In this document: positions 33,597 to 45,915 of the stretch, piece after piece
How the letters are laid out: each line of letters opens with the position of its first letter
How positions within the stretch are numbered: position 1 is the stretch's first letter
From: Lentinus brumalis
Lineage: Eukaryota; Basidiomycota; Agaricomycetes; Polyporales; Polyporaceae
Reading direction: 5' to 3'
DNA: 64,000 nucleotides
Assembly (NCBI GenBank): GCA_001792895.1
Contig: MARA01000035.1
Location: forward strand, 124,001 to 188,000
Translations under genes and position numbers: made by a program
The notes under the pieces: model-generated
What the model was told of the DNA's origin: nothing
Database searches by the model: none
Seen by the model: the letters and a program-made list of their open reading frames with translations, nothing else

Positions 33597-35130
33597 CTAG
33601 CCGCTACCAACAACACGGCGGAATTCCCCATATTTGTTACTCTGCCTCAGTCCAGTGCTGCGCTGCCGGAGATCTTGGATCTCGACGACGGCCTCCGTGA
33701 GTGATTCCACGGCGCTCGCAAGCCGGCGAACATAGGCATCCACGTCGAACTCGTCGAGGAAGCGTTCGGCGGGGGTGAGCGGGGTACGCAACTCTCCAGT
33801 CAAGAGAGGAGTATCAGACGGTGGCTTCAGTTCGTTTGCCACAAGGCGGATGTGCAAACGACGCAGCGGGAGCCGGGCCAAGCCTGAAGCGAGGTCGTCC
33901 TGGTGGGACCGCAGGTCGTATTAGTGAAGGCGACCGACGACTGGGAGCTTTGGGGACGGTACTTACGAGAACAGCGGCGAGATCCTTGTCAGCCTGATTG
34001 CGGTGCAATTTGACGCGGAGGTCGATGTTCTCCAAGAACGATGCTCCAGGTCCCCGCACCATCTCCGCGAATCGAGGAAGGAACAGCTCACCCTCGGCTG
34101 CGAACTGAATTCCACGCGGCTGCAGGTCCCGAAACACGGTTGAGAAATGGTTGAGGTTCCGGTCGCCGATCCCGAATCCGGGGACCCGCAGAAGACCGAC
34201 AGGAGCCTGCAGCCCAAGTGCGTACAGCTCTACTATGGGACCCACAATTTCTTCAAGAGGGCGCCACGGCCCCGGTGCGTCGGCTGCATACTGGCTGCTG
34301 ACATTGACAGAACGAGCCGCTTCCGCTTCGGGATCGGGGAGATGATATGCTGTATCACCGAACATATTGACATTGAGGTATGCCAAGTTCGGATAAGCAC
34401 GTATGAGCGGCGCGAGGCGGGAATAGTGGCAGTCATTCCTGATCGTGAGGCAGCGCATGTTCGGGTAGACGTGGGGGAATACGGGAAGGACGCGAGAGTT
34501 GTACCAGTGCTCACACGTGAGCTCTTGCAGAGTAGACGTCCACTTCGCCAAGAATGGGACCGGATGCAGCGACGGCCACGGGTCTGATCCCACGAAAGGG
34601 GGTCGGCCACGGGCCCAGTGGCGGCCGAAATCCCAGTCCAACAACACGGATTCGAGGGAGTTGGACTGTAGTCTCCGCATCAATTCTTTAGCGCACGGGC
34701 CGGCTCCTTTGATACTGATGCGGCGAAGATGGGAAATACGGGATATGGTGTCGACGAGGGGAGGGAAGTGGCCGAGCATGTCTTCCGCGTAGTCATTTTC
34801 CTCAGGATCGACGTCGAATAGGAGAGCCTCAAGCCCGGTCATGAGACGGATGGAATCTTTGAGCTCGGAGAGACCAGCAAGATCCACTGTGACGAAGCAA
34901 ATACGGAGCTCGCGCACGTAGCGGAAGCGGTCTCCGGCGTGGAGGAAGTGGAGGAACCTGAGCATTCCCATATAATGTGTAAGGGTTACGGGGTGGCGAA
35001 GAGCAGCCTTGGCACCTTCGCTGTAGAGGAACTTGCAGGTGCGCATCAGGCTCAAGCATGTCGGGCGGGACGCATGGAACGCGATCTCCCGCAGGATGTC
35101 GTCGTTGAGCAACGTTGAGCAACCGGACAT
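33597..35130 (-). CDS. F-box protein, 488 aa (different subfamily)
   Basis: Minus strand, two exons: 35130-33967 and 33899-33597, joined across a 67-nt intron with a GTAAGT donor (phase 0). The N-terminus 'LLNDDILREIAFHASRPTCLSLMRTCKFLYSEGAKAAL' is an F-box-like domain (residues 6-45). A leucine-rich middle ('LRRISIKG', 'MRCLTIRND', 'NLAYLNVNMFGD') and a helical C-terminus (AERFLDEFDVDAYVRRLA) follow. It lacks the 'GVAAVLSQW' block and the intron after the F-box seen in the 4.5-9.6 kb genes, so it belongs to another lineage. Probable SCF adaptor. Met at 35130 is chosen because the F-box follows directly; an upstream ATG at 35190 is less likely. Confidence 0.8.
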
Positions 35131-35993
35131 GCGAGTGATATTGGTTAGCTGTGAGATAATTGAGAGAATCAGCCGTGCCGCGTGCGACAATATGCTTTTA
35201 AGTAGACGGTTGCCAACAGTCGGAAGAGGTGCGACATACTTATACGGGGTGTGGTGAGTTTGCTGATGGATATTTGATCAAGGACTACTTGAGCTGTCGT
35301 TGTAGTTGCCCGGTCTCAGAGAATGATCGAGGCAACGAAAAGCAGGCGGAAGAGTCAAGAAGAGTCGCTGCAGGGCTCGAGACCGGCGCAAAAGCGAAAT
35401 TGCCAGCAGCGGCCCGGACCGGTATCGGTTGTTGTAGTCGACTTCGAGTCTTCGATCTGCTCTTCAATATTCAATACTGACTGGTCTGCACGATGCTTAG
35501 GCAAATATCCAGCGGCTCCGAGCATTCAGACAGACATTGAGGAGTACTTGAGCGATGACCCGACTCATAATCAGACATAGACGGGTTGTGTGCCAACCAC
35601 GCCGCGGCGCATGAGATGCAGTACGACAGCGAAAGAAAGCGTGCTAGGGTCATCTTGACGAGCAGGGCTCTGTTCATCGTGTTAAGCGGGGTCCTTATAG
35701 CTATCGAATATGTTCCCTACGACTCCGACCACGGCGTGTCGTGGTTGGCGCCGGAGAGATGCCACTCAGGTCCGTCAAACGACCACGACCGGCGCGACGA
35801 CCTGTGTAACGAGTCAGATGAGAGCAGGCAGTGTGGGCACTAACCACATGTGAGCTGATGACACGGAGAAAGTACCTGTGCCGTACCGTACAGATGACCT
35901 TGAGATGACCGCACTCGATGGCGGACACACTGTAACCCGGCTTGAATACCTGACCGTGACTCTCGATAAGGGACTAAAGGGGCCACTACCTAT
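35131..35993. other. Intergenic stretch without a supported gene
   Basis: About 860 bp between the F-box gene and the tRNA; only short open frames, none recognised. Confidence 0.4.
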
Positions 35994-36065
35994 GGGCGTT
36001 TGGCACAGTGGTAGCGCGCACGCTTTGCATGCGTGAGGTCGAGGGTTCAAACCCCTCAACGTCCA
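35994..36065 (+). tRNA. tRNA-Ala (anticodon UGC)
   Basis: 72 nt, no intron. The acceptor stem GGGCGTT pairs with AACGTCC (one G-U pair), with A as discriminator. The anticodon stem-loop ACGC-TTTGCAT-GCGT shows anticodon TGC for alanine. The T arm is GAGGG-TTCAAAC-CCCTC. The A box (TGGCACAGTGG) and B box (GGTTCAAACCC) are intact, and a TTTT pol III terminator lies at 36066-36069. Confidence 0.96.
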
Positions 36066-36070
36066 TTTTG
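36066..36070 (+). terminator. RNA polymerase III terminator
   Basis: A run of four T directly after the tRNA-Ala, the normal pol III stop signal. Confidence 0.7.
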
Positions 36071-36214
36071 CGCCACCTGAGTGGCAGTGCACACCTGATC
36101 TTATCTTATCTTTATGTATGTCGCTGCCACAATCGGCACAAGGACAAACAGCCGATTCGGGCGAGCCGTGCTGCATACAAGTACTGGTTCCACCCTGATT
36201 CCACCCTATGCACG

Positions 36215-37926
36215 ATGTCCAAGTCCACCCTCTCGTCTGTCGTCTCCAATCTAGTGCGGGCGCAGATGGGCTCCTCCGTCACACCCATGGTCACCGACGA
36301 CGACCTCGACCGCCACGTCGCCGAGCTCATCCTGAAAGAGGCCAAGCAGAAGGCCGAACGATACGGGAAGGACGGGATCCGCGCGTACTTGGCGAAGAAG
36401 TGAGTGTCTATAGTATACTGGTCACCAGTTGTGACATTTGTGGTATTGACAAGACACGTAGCCTCGACAGTAACGCGCCCAAACCGAACAAGCGTTTCCT
36501 TACCTCCATCATCCGGAGCACAGATGATCACAACAAGAGCATACTCCGCGCTCAGGCTCTCGCCGCACAGGAAACTCGGTTGGAGCGGGAAGAGCGGGAG
36601 CGGAGAGAGCGGAGGGCCCGGGCGGAGGAGGCAGTCGAGGCGGAGAGGCTCAGGCGACGGAGAGGAGAGGACAGAGATGACTGGGCACACAACTGGAGCC
36701 GAGACAGACGGAATGACCGCAGACGACGGGAGAGGAGTTGGGAGAGGGACGACCGTGATGGTGACGAAGAGAGGAGGTCAGAGAAGCGCGAGCGGCGACA
36801 CCGTCATCGTTCGCGCTCTCGTTCGCCTGACGGGGAGAGGGAGAGGGACAGTGGGCGTCACAGAAGGTCGCGGCGGTCGAGGTCGCGGGATACCCACAGA
36901 CATTCAAGACGCGACGAAGGCGAGGGAGACGGGGAGCGCAGGCGACATCGGAGTCACAGGAAGCGCAGCCGGTCCCCCGGTTGGAGCGACGAGGACGAAG
37001 AGAGACATAGGCGGAAGAGGCGGGAACTCAGCTCGGACCAGGTCAGCACATCGTCCAGGCGGCATACCCGGAGAAGTTCGCGAAACCGGACACATTCCCC
37101 TTCCCGCTCAGCCATCACAAGTGGTTCTCCCGAGGACACTGCGCAGGAGCAGTCCGTCACGCATGAAAGTGAAGAACTGTCTGGTGCACTCTCACGCGAG
37201 GACGAACTCAGAGCGCGGCTCAAGCGCAAGGCCAAGTCTAAGGCCACGGAGCGTTCGCCAACCCCCACCTCGGAACGGGGTCGTTCACCCTCACCCTCCC
37301 TCGCCCCACCTCGGAGGTCATCACATCGTGTCTCAAGCCTTTCTCGTTCTCGCTCGCGTTCCCCGGAGCGCAGTCACAAGTCTTCTCGCCGACGACACCG
37401 CCGTACGTCACCCTCACCCTCACGAAGCCGCTCGCCTTCCCCCGTACGTGAACGTGAAGACAGACGCGACCGCGCGCGTCACAAACCCTCCCGCCGAGCC
37501 AGCCCACCAAAGCCCGGATCCTCCTCCTCACGTACTCTCGAATCTTCGCATGCTCCTTCACGTTCACGTTCGCCGTCCATCGGGCCAGCCTCTCCCGGCC
37601 CCGCCCTTCCCTCGAAGATGGATAAGTACTTCGACTCCTCGTACGACCCGCGCCTGGACGTCGCCCCGCTCGCGGCGCCCACCATCCCCGCCACGGGCCT
37701 CATCTCGGACGCCGAGTTCGAGGGGTGGGACGCGATGCTCGAGATCATCCGCATGCGCCGCCAGGACAAGGAGGACAAGAAGGCGATGGAGCGCTGGGGC
37801 ATATCGAAGGACAAAGACAAGGCCAAGGCGGACGAGAAGAAGGCCGGGGAGGTCAGTGCGCTGGACATCAAGTACAAGAAGCGGGGGGCGGTGCGGGAGT
37901 GGGACTTGGGCAAGGAGGGCTTTTGA
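36215..37926 (+). CDS. Arginine/serine-rich nuclear protein, 549 aa
   Basis: Two exons, 36215-36399 and 36462-37926, with a 62-nt intron (phase 2). Residues 1-62 are a conserved helical start ('VTDDDLDRHVAELILKEA', 'GKDGIRAYL'). A long charged coiled region (Arg/Glu-rich, about 95-160) and an RS domain (about 160-440, many RSRS, SPS and RHRH units) follow. The C-terminus is again conserved: 'MDKYFDSSYDPRLDV' and 'EGWDAMLEIIRMRRQDKED'. RS domains are typical of pre-mRNA splicing factors and regulators, so a nuclear role in splicing is likely; I cannot assign an orthologue. The tRNA-Ala gene ends only 150 bp upstream on the same strand. Confidence 0.85.
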
Positions 37927-40635
37927 TGTGGTTGATCTGTGGGTGGGTGTGGCTTGGTTGGTTGTCGTCGTATTTGCTATGTTTTGGATTTCTGTCGCGC
38001 TATCGACATTTGTACTCTAGAACACGTTCGCGCCAGCTTGGATCTCGTCCTCCCGTATTGTACTTAACTCCTAGTTCCTCCCCGATCCTACGTGTCGACT
38101 CTATGTGGTCGCGCCACACTCCTACTACACCTTGAATCTTGAAAGATACTGCACCCTGCACATGCATTTTATAGGACTCTGACTCTGTCCCTGTTGATTG
38201 TTATCTCACGCCATCTGTCCCCTGCATACCGAGACTGGGTAGGTGGTCGGATCAACGGTCCTACCGAACGTTCTTGTATACATGGGATCGGAGGGCAATG
38301 TGTTTGCGATGGTTCGACGAGTCAAGATGAGTGCGGCATTCCTGCTCGGCGCATTTGAGTCAGACGAAACACACACAAATCAATCTAACATCAGTACTCA
38401 CCTTCGCCTGCTGGAAGGCTGCGGAAACCGGGCATCGGTGGTCCGCGCAGCGCACTCAACATGCAACACTTTGCGAGGTTCCCGAGGTCTGCAGAACCTC
38501 GTAAAGCGGAGATATCGAAGAGTGGGGCCGGGAAGGACCTAAGATCAAGTCACGATGAGTGCAGAAAAGGGGAGGCTTTAGTGGACTGACACCCTCCTCC
38601 GAGGTGATCTCGGACACACCTTGGCTGGGAAGCCCATGGCGGCGGCCTCGCCGCATGTCTGGAGGACATGCAGGATGAGTTTGAACGCCTTCACTGAAAG
38701 CAGCGAAGGGCACGGAAGTAAACTCGGTTGTAACTGTATCAGTCGAGAAGACGCGTGTCACTGTATGATATCAGCGATCACAGTCTTCACGTCATGTACT
38801 TAAAACGAAGCAGCGAGCACCGCGGAGCAGAGTCCAGCACGGACTTTGCTTCGCCTTCGGGGGCGTCATGATCATCCATCAATACATGAGCCTGCCGCGA
38901 AGGACCGAATGAACATGACACGCACCGTTCTTCGTCTCTGTTCCACGATGAGATCGCCTTACACGACAGTGTCCTGCAGCTTGTCAACTCGCTTGCGAAC
39001 AACAGGACAGAACGAGCGTGCTGATTCGCAATGCTCAGATGTTCTAGACAATCTTCTCATCCTGCCGAGTACTACAGGTGTGCTATCCACGGATTGCCCG
39101 TTGAGCAAGAGGAGAAGACGCCAGGGACTCGAGAGCACATCTGTCATGATCGAGATGAAGATTGGGGCCCTTGTAACTGCAATTGTGTCAAGAGTTACGA
39201 GTGTGCGCGCGAGATCCTCGGTGATCCAGTTGTCGCCGTCAATGCACGCTTGCCGCAAGTTGAAGTCACAAGTGTCTCGAGGACGAGCATGATCATCCTC
39301 GGACGTCAGTGGAGGAATGGATCAACATGCATAGCAATCCATGGTGCGAGTGGCGACAGCAGTGCGACGTACTCGTAAATAGCTTTCACAGAGGAGACAC
39401 TGTCCAGAACGCCTCCCTCTGTACCTGTGTGAATTGCTCCGCGACTGAGCTGGGGGAAGCTTAAGTTGAATTCATCAAATCACTGGCGAAGACAGATGTC
39501 CGTCCTTGTAGCAAGGAAACTCTATTTCGATAGGTTAGCTAGCCAACCCACTCGCGAGGTGAATCGGTGCCCACTTAAGAGCACTGGGACGTGGGACCCG
39601 GGGATAACGTTGGGGAGGAGGGCTTCCATGTCATATGCGTGTCGCTTCCAAACTCAGTCGCGGTGGTATCCAGCGCATCTGCCTGTGAGCCCGTCGCCAA
39701 AGCAGTCTCAAGTGCACAAGGCACGATCGTTGAGACATTGCGGAAGATTCACAAATAGTAGTTCATAGCCGACTCAAGCAGTAAGCCGCGTCAAGTTCAT
39801 CTCCTGAGTAAGTACTCACAGACAACTCACAGATACTTATAAATCGGTTGTCACGGTGCGCACATGGTGCGTTCATAAACTGCCCAAGCTTGAGATACGC
39901 AGATGCGCAGAAAGACAGGGTCGTAGATAATGCTGGGCGAAAGATGATGAGGAAGCCATTGGGAAGCCATGAAGGAAGTCGGGAGAGACAGGGAGAGACG
40001 TGCATTCGATTGCCGCGACCACTTACGCGACTTCAACGCGTACAGTCACGGCAGTTGTGACGTGACGAGGCGGTGCTCAACGTCAACCACCAGTGCCATG
40101 GGGAGGCCTCCTCTTTCTATGGCATTGGCAGTACAGTAAACGTTCTCCGATCGAGGCAACAACCCGACTCCACAATACGCACTTCTTAGGTATGGAAACT
40201 CATCATGACTACTCATTCAATGGCTCACGAGTCGCGTCGTCGTGTCTCCGCAGCTTCGTTGACATAAGTACCTGGAGAACTCAGACTTCATATCATGGGA
40301 TCTATGCGGGATCATACCATTGCGTTATCGTCGTATCGAACTCACCGCCTACACTTCGAAGAGGTGTTCTACATCATTCGCGCCCAAAACAACTGCGGTT
40401 TTCCGCGCGGCGCGTGCCTGGATACCCTACAAGGTGCGAGCTGTCAGCTCTCGAGTCACTCTTAAGTGCTTCTTACAGGGATGTCGGTGCCGAGTGACGT
40501 TACACGGTCTCACATGGGTATTGTTGCAGTTCAAGCTATAAGGTTGGCGAGTATCAGGTCCATGGTCACCGCCCTAGCTAGAAGTTCAAGACTCCTCCGG
40601 ATACCTAGGACGCCACCGCTAGTTATCCTCACGCC
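37927..40635. other. Gene-poor stretch, 2.7 kb
   Basis: No gene supported. A minus-strand frame at about 38959-39258 gives 'LRQACIDGDNWITEDLARTL' and 'APIFISIMTDVLSSPW', faintly like the leucine-rich part of an F-box protein, but no F-box or splice partner was found. It may be another relic. Nothing else is evident. Confidence 0.4.
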
Positions 40636-41433
40636 ATGTCCCCCAAATCTCTGATTGCAGTGGCCCTACTAGCTGTCTCCGCTCATGCCCTATCGGCGCA
40701 AGCAGCACCCCAATCTCCGGAAACAGGTGAGTCTACTGGCGAACGTCGCATCATGTCAAATATCTCATAGTAATCGGCAGCATCGCTGCCTCTCCCTACC
40801 GACGCTGGGCTACCATCCAGCCTTGTTCCCCTCTCTGCTGCCATATCTGCTGTAAATGCGCATTCGGCAGAGTTCGCTTCCCTTGGTGAGTGTTCAAATC
40901 AGCCGCCCCCCTTCCTCGATATTCACGCCTTTGATTTCGTAGTGGGAACCTCGACCTACCTGAGCGTCCAAGGTACCTCCTTCGATCTGTGAAACGCTCT
41001 CGTTGATTCACTAACCTCCTCGCAGCGGAACTAGGTCTTCTCTCTGCTGAGGTAGCGATTGGAACCGCAACCCAGCTGACTGCCTACATATCCGGTGCGC
41101 TGTAATTCTTACCGACACATACTAGCATATCATTTAACAGTTACTCGCTCTCCCCAGAGATCAACGCGACTCCTGTCGTGCAAGTGTCGTCGAAGGGCGG
41201 TCAGGCTATCACGATGGCTACGGGAACCGGGGCTACCACCGTCTTTGCTGGCGCGACCTTCGTCGCTGTTCCCAACAGGTGAGTCGTGATGTCCTCGCGG
41301 ATCCTCTGGACCCATTCATATGTATATCGATTTTTGCAGCGGCGTGGCTGGCGCTGACGTCTCAAAGTCGCTACTGGTGGGGGCAGCGGCGGTGCTAGGA
41401 AGCCTGGCTGTCGGTGCTATCGCTGTTCTTTGA
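40636..41433 (+). CDS. Small secreted GPI-anchor-type protein, 169 aa
   Basis: Six short exons: 40636-40726, 40781-40885, 40943-40972 (30 nt), 41026-41094, 41158-41278 and 41340-41433, with introns of 53-63 nt. The first 23 residues form a signal peptide (KSLIAVALLAVSAHA). The mature part is small, rich in Ala, Ser, Thr and Val ('SSLVPLSAAISAVNAHSAEF', 'GLLSAEVAIGTATQ', 'GTGATTVFAGATFV'), without Cys. The last 25 residues (LLVGAAAVLGSLAVGAIAVL) form a hydrophobic tail after small residues (SGVAGAD), as in GPI-anchored proteins. For exons 2 and 5 the second of two AG sites was chosen, because only these keep an open, low-Cys frame. It probably lies at the cell surface. No family known to me. 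Confidence 0.72.
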
Positions 41434-43261
41434 ACTTCCTCCCGCTTCGGATCGCGTGTTACCTGGGTCTGTGTCGCTAATTATACCAGTTCATGGGGGT
41501 CCCTGTGTCAGATGAGACTAAAGATATTGACTACGATGGACCGGGACTCGACAAGGAAGCTACGGCCTGCGTGCGTTCGGAAGCTTTGGTGGAAGCGGAC
41601 GAAGCCCCGGGCAGTACAACATAGCCGCAGCGCTGTATACTATGCTGTCACGCTTTCCCAAATTCTCTTGCGGGGAGCCTCTCTCCGGCAGGAATGTCGG
41701 CCCTAAACATCAGGTGCGTACGCAGGATGGTTCCCGACGCCGTTTCACAATATTTACTGAGGCACCCACTGCAGCCTCTGTCCAGAGACACCGCGGAGAT
41801 ACTTGGCGTGTATTGGGCGGCCCACCGTGTACTAGTACACGACTCAACTCGGCGCTGAGCGTGGGTTTCTAGCTTATTCACAACATATGCAGGATAGAAG
41901 CAACGTGCAAACACCCCACAGTTCATCGGAACTTGAAGACTTCTAGTCGGCCGTGTTAACGTTCGCCTCAGAGAACGCGATGAATACTACCTCTCCGTCG
42001 GGGCTTCATGGTCGTACCGATGGACGCAGCATGCGGCTCGAACCAGAACCAGCCAACCTTCCTTTCGAAAAGAGGCGTCAAGGACGGGATGCCGGCGTGG
42101 ACGGCGCCAGACCTTCAGAGAGAGAAGAGAGAGGAAGAGAGCCGGGTGCTATGAACCTGCCTCAAGATGGGGCCTTGCGCGTGTCTCTCGTCCGGGGGTT
42201 GAGCAGGAAGCCGTGCGTGCCTGAACGTCCCCGCCAGGAAGAGGTAGAAGGTGCAGTTTGCATAACAGACCCGGGCTTTCACATAGCCGTGGCAGCGATG
42301 AGTGCTGTAACGCCTCCTCACGAGTCCCGTGGACGAGGTTCTCTCTACCATCCTCTCGGCAGATCTGAACACGACAAGCTGCACTCCTACGGCCGCCGAC
42401 ATACGCCGCAGCCGGTGAAGGTCGAAGTCTGTCCTTAGGCTGGTAACACATGCTTGTGTCGAAGAATCAGTGATAGAAGCCGTATATCTGTCCTCGCTGT
42501 CTGTTTTCGGGTGCTTCATCATAACGTACGTGGTGCAACAGGGCGGCTTCAGAAGCAGCCTGAGACTGGGGTCGCCGATGCTCCGCACCGACCTCGGAAC
42601 GCTGGGACATGTTCTTACGGACCGGCTATGCGCTTGACTGGGGCCTTCTCCTTCATGTGCACAGAACCGCGCATCGCTGCTACATCTATATCGATGGGAA
42701 TCCGATGGGATAGATGCAAGTGAGATGTGTTCTCCATAGTCGATATCTACAATCGTCGGTTGGCCTCCCGGCATCTATATGTCGTACGTACGTTCGACCC
42801 TATGTGTGTCTACATGATGTGACCAAAACACCAAATATGCCCGATGATGGAGGGAGAGTGCGATGGGGACGGGGGGTATGCGATATGTACAACGGACGTG
42901 ATAATCATACAACAGAAATACAAGGAAGACATCCTCGGACCGAGGGACGGACTGCGATTTCTCGCAGCGTGCAGGCCTGGCTGAGCCAGGCCTGCGCATC
43001 TGGAGCAGATACAGCTCAAAGGATACATTCCACCCGCCCGCCAATGTGCGACGAAGACGGAGGAGGGGGACAGATAAGATCCGATACGAGTCACTGGGGT
43101 GGGGCGGGGGGAGAGTGGCATAAGTTCGTGGCCGCGGGGGCGTAGGCGTAGTCGTGAGCCGCTCGGGATGTGTGCGACTTCAAGCGGGTGCAGTGTCTGT
43201 GTGGAGCGGACGGGCTCAGTTAACGAGAGCGTCGGATTTGCTGGCACTTCCCGCTCCCGCG
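41434..43261. other. Gene-poor stretch, 1.8 kb
   Basis: No gene supported. It contains the near-perfect palindrome at 42971-42995. Open frames on both strands in 41950-42770 overlap each other and show no recognised motif. Confidence 0.4.
42971..42995. repeat. Perfect 12-bp inverted repeat with 1-nt loop
   Basis: GCAGGCCTGGCT, a single G, then AGCCAGGCCTGC. Every base of the arms pairs. It lies about 270 bp beyond the stop of the minus-strand P450 gene. It could form a cruciform or a hairpin in a transcript; the function is unknown. Confidence 0.75.
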
Positions 43262-45915
43262 TTAATCCTGTAGGTACGGCTTCTCGAGCGGCTGGAAGAC
43301 GAGCGTTCCCTTCGGCGGTTGAGTCACCTGCAAATATAGGATGGCCTCAGTGTGAGCGGACGAAGTCCCGTTAACGAAGCGCAGAAGAAAGGAGGGATCG
43401 GTGGAAGGTGGGACCGGAGAGACGACAGCGTCGGCGGCACCCCATTGGAATATCAGAAAGGGAAGGAAGGGCACACGTACCGTGTTCAGAGGATCCGCTA
43501 CTTCGAATTTGCCCTCGAGAAGGGTCGGAGTTGCACGAGCGATGAGCGACATGACAATCAGCTTGATCTCTGTGGAGTGCACCGCGCCGACAGCCAAGGC
43601 GCAGCCCGACGGCCCCGAAAATTTGCGGAGGACGGCGTTCGTTCGACACGAAGACAGCAGCGGAATCAGACAAGAAGCAGAGGGTGTCAGGATTTTGGCG
43701 GTGGCATGTCGTACAGCGAGGACTGGGGACGTACCGTTGACAGCGAGCACGCGGCCTGGGCAGGCAAAGCGGCCGAGTCCAAAGACGATGTGCGCAGGTC
43801 CGGTCATGACGGCTTCCTTGCCGACCTCTGCCCACTGGAAGCCATTGAACTCGCGCGGTTTGTCGCCAAACACCTTCGGGTTCTCATGTACCGTCGTGGA
43901 CATAGCCGTGACAAGGTGTCCTGTGGAGGAAGAGAGACTCGTTAGTCATGCCGTCCCTTCAGGGTCATGTCATGTCTCAACATGTGGCACGATGCATTGG
44001 CATACGTTATGAATGCGCAGAGATAGACGCCACGCGCTGGAACAGCCATCGAAGACACAGAGATTACTGATACGCACCTTTGGGAATAATGACGTTGCCG
44101 AGGGGAACATCGCAGGTCGCGTACCGCATGGTCGAGATCGTGTCGCCCTTGAGACGCATCACCTCCCGAATGAATGAATCCATCAGGCGAGCCTCGCGTA
44201 GCGATTGCGCAGTGAGGCGTAGTTTGCCGTCCTCGTCTTCCTCGAGTACCTGGACGAGCTCCTCACGAAGCGGGGCGAGATATTCTGGGCGCATCGCGAG
44301 CTGGCATAGAACCCATTGTGAAACCACGGTCCTGACAGCGGTCATCGCATGCAGGAGAAGGCCAGTGAGAATAATGGGAGAGGCATGCACCAGTTCAGTA
44401 AGGGTGAAGGATGTCCGCGGATGAAAACTCACGTGGTATGGACGGCTGCGAAGATCAAACTGGAAACAACGAACGGTCCGTTGAGCGGTGGGAACTTGGA
44501 AGTGAGACTGGGCAGGTAATTAACACACGCACCAGAGCAACAGGATAGCGATGTACAGGCGGCGCAGGGCGCCGATGCGTTTGCCGTCAGAAGGATGGTA
44601 CGTCTTGGTGATGAGAAAGAGGACATTTCTCGGCTTTACCACGTGTTGCGCGCATCAGAATTGAACAAGTGTACCAGACGCAGTGAGAATTCGACCTCAC
44701 CTCATCCTTGGGAGATAGCTTGCCGGAAGAGAGCATGTCCTCATACCGATCGATATCGCTATAGATCGCAGGCCCGCACTTCCGCAAGAAACCGAAGGGG
44801 ATGCTGATTAGCATCACCTTGACCCTGGAAGCACAGAACGTCAAACGTCTATCGGTGACAGATGATCCCGGGGACAGGAAAAGGGAAGGCTCGGAGCAGG
44901 GAAAGATGCGCACCAGGTGTACAAAATCCACAGTATCGGGATATACTTCCCGATGAGCGAGAAGTTCTGGTATTGTCCCGTGAGCTCCGCCATCCCATTG
45001 GAAACGTCCTCGATGATGTCCTGATTCCGTTCGTTGACATAATCCTGCGGTATCCATTGTCAGACATCACCTAATAATAGGCCTCGACTCGTTCGACGCG
45101 GCGTAGTCTGAGGGAGCTCTTACCTGGCCCAGAAGCAATATCAGGGTGGTCTCAGCGATGGTGTTGTGGAAATGATTGAAGCAGCTGGGATGGTTCCCAG
45201 ACTTCAGGCCCTCGGCGGCGATGTCCACGAACTCCTTGGCGTCCCGTTGAAAGAGTGGATAAACTGAAATTCCCGTGAGCATCCGCGTAAACCTGGACAA
45301 CGATATATCCTCACTTCTGTATACAATCTCGTCGATACGGTCCACAATGCCGTCCCGAACGAAGTCCTGCAAGTCTCGGAACAGTTTGCCCTTTGTGAAG
45401 GCCATGATGGGTTGAAGGTTCATGATCTGGGTACGATGTGAGCGGTGGGGGTCCAGCAGGTGAGGGAAGGTTCTTACAGCGGCTGAGCCCTGCTCAAAGC
45501 TGAAGAGACGGTCGCAGCTGAGGACGTGTCGGGCGTACTCATTGTTCACGATGTACTCCAACTAGGCGGAAGGTGAGAAACGGCCGTAGACCAGCATGAA
45601 GCACTCACGTTTCCCTTCCTCCGAACGCCGATCACAGGGCCGTAGGCGGCGAATGCCTGACCATACGCGTCCCGAGGTCTGGAAAAGATGTCTTCAGGCT
45701 GTGAAGAATTATGAGCTGTCGCCCCACCATGAAGGAGGAGCCAACGTACCGGGATATCGACGATGGGGGGCAATCGATCCTTAGGGATCTAGTGAGGAAT
45801 TGAGAATGGCCACAAGCAGACGGACTGGACATGTATGTACCCGGGGACGCTTCACGGACCAGGCGTAGAGAGCGATGGCGACGGGGCCTAGGAGAAGCAA
45901 TGGAGAGTGTTCCAT
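43262..45915 (-). CDS. Cytochrome P450 of another family
   Basis: Minus-strand haem monooxygenase with about a dozen short exons. Start at 45915: a hydrophobic anchor (MEHSPLLLLGPVAIALYAW), then 'IPKDRLPPIVDIP' and 'FSRPRDAYGQAFAAYGPVIGV'. Later come 'MAELTGQYQNFSLIGKYIPIL', I-helix 'FAAVHTT', 'FIREVMRLKGD' (ExxR is EVMR), 'FNGFQWAEVGK' and the haem loop 'FGLGRFACPGR' with the haem Cys and both Arg. It ends 'FQPLEKPYLQD' at 43262. Some introns are about 100 nt, and several junctions near 44450-44700 are chosen to keep the frame and the I-helix. It is not closely related to the pair at 23-32 kb. Substrate unknown. Confidence 0.85.

Noticed and set aside
36404..38020. 538-codon plus-strand frame overlapping the RS-rich gene
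   Set aside because: It is a shadow of the repetitive Arg/Ser codons in another frame; the 36215-37926 frame has the conserved ends and a proper first exon.
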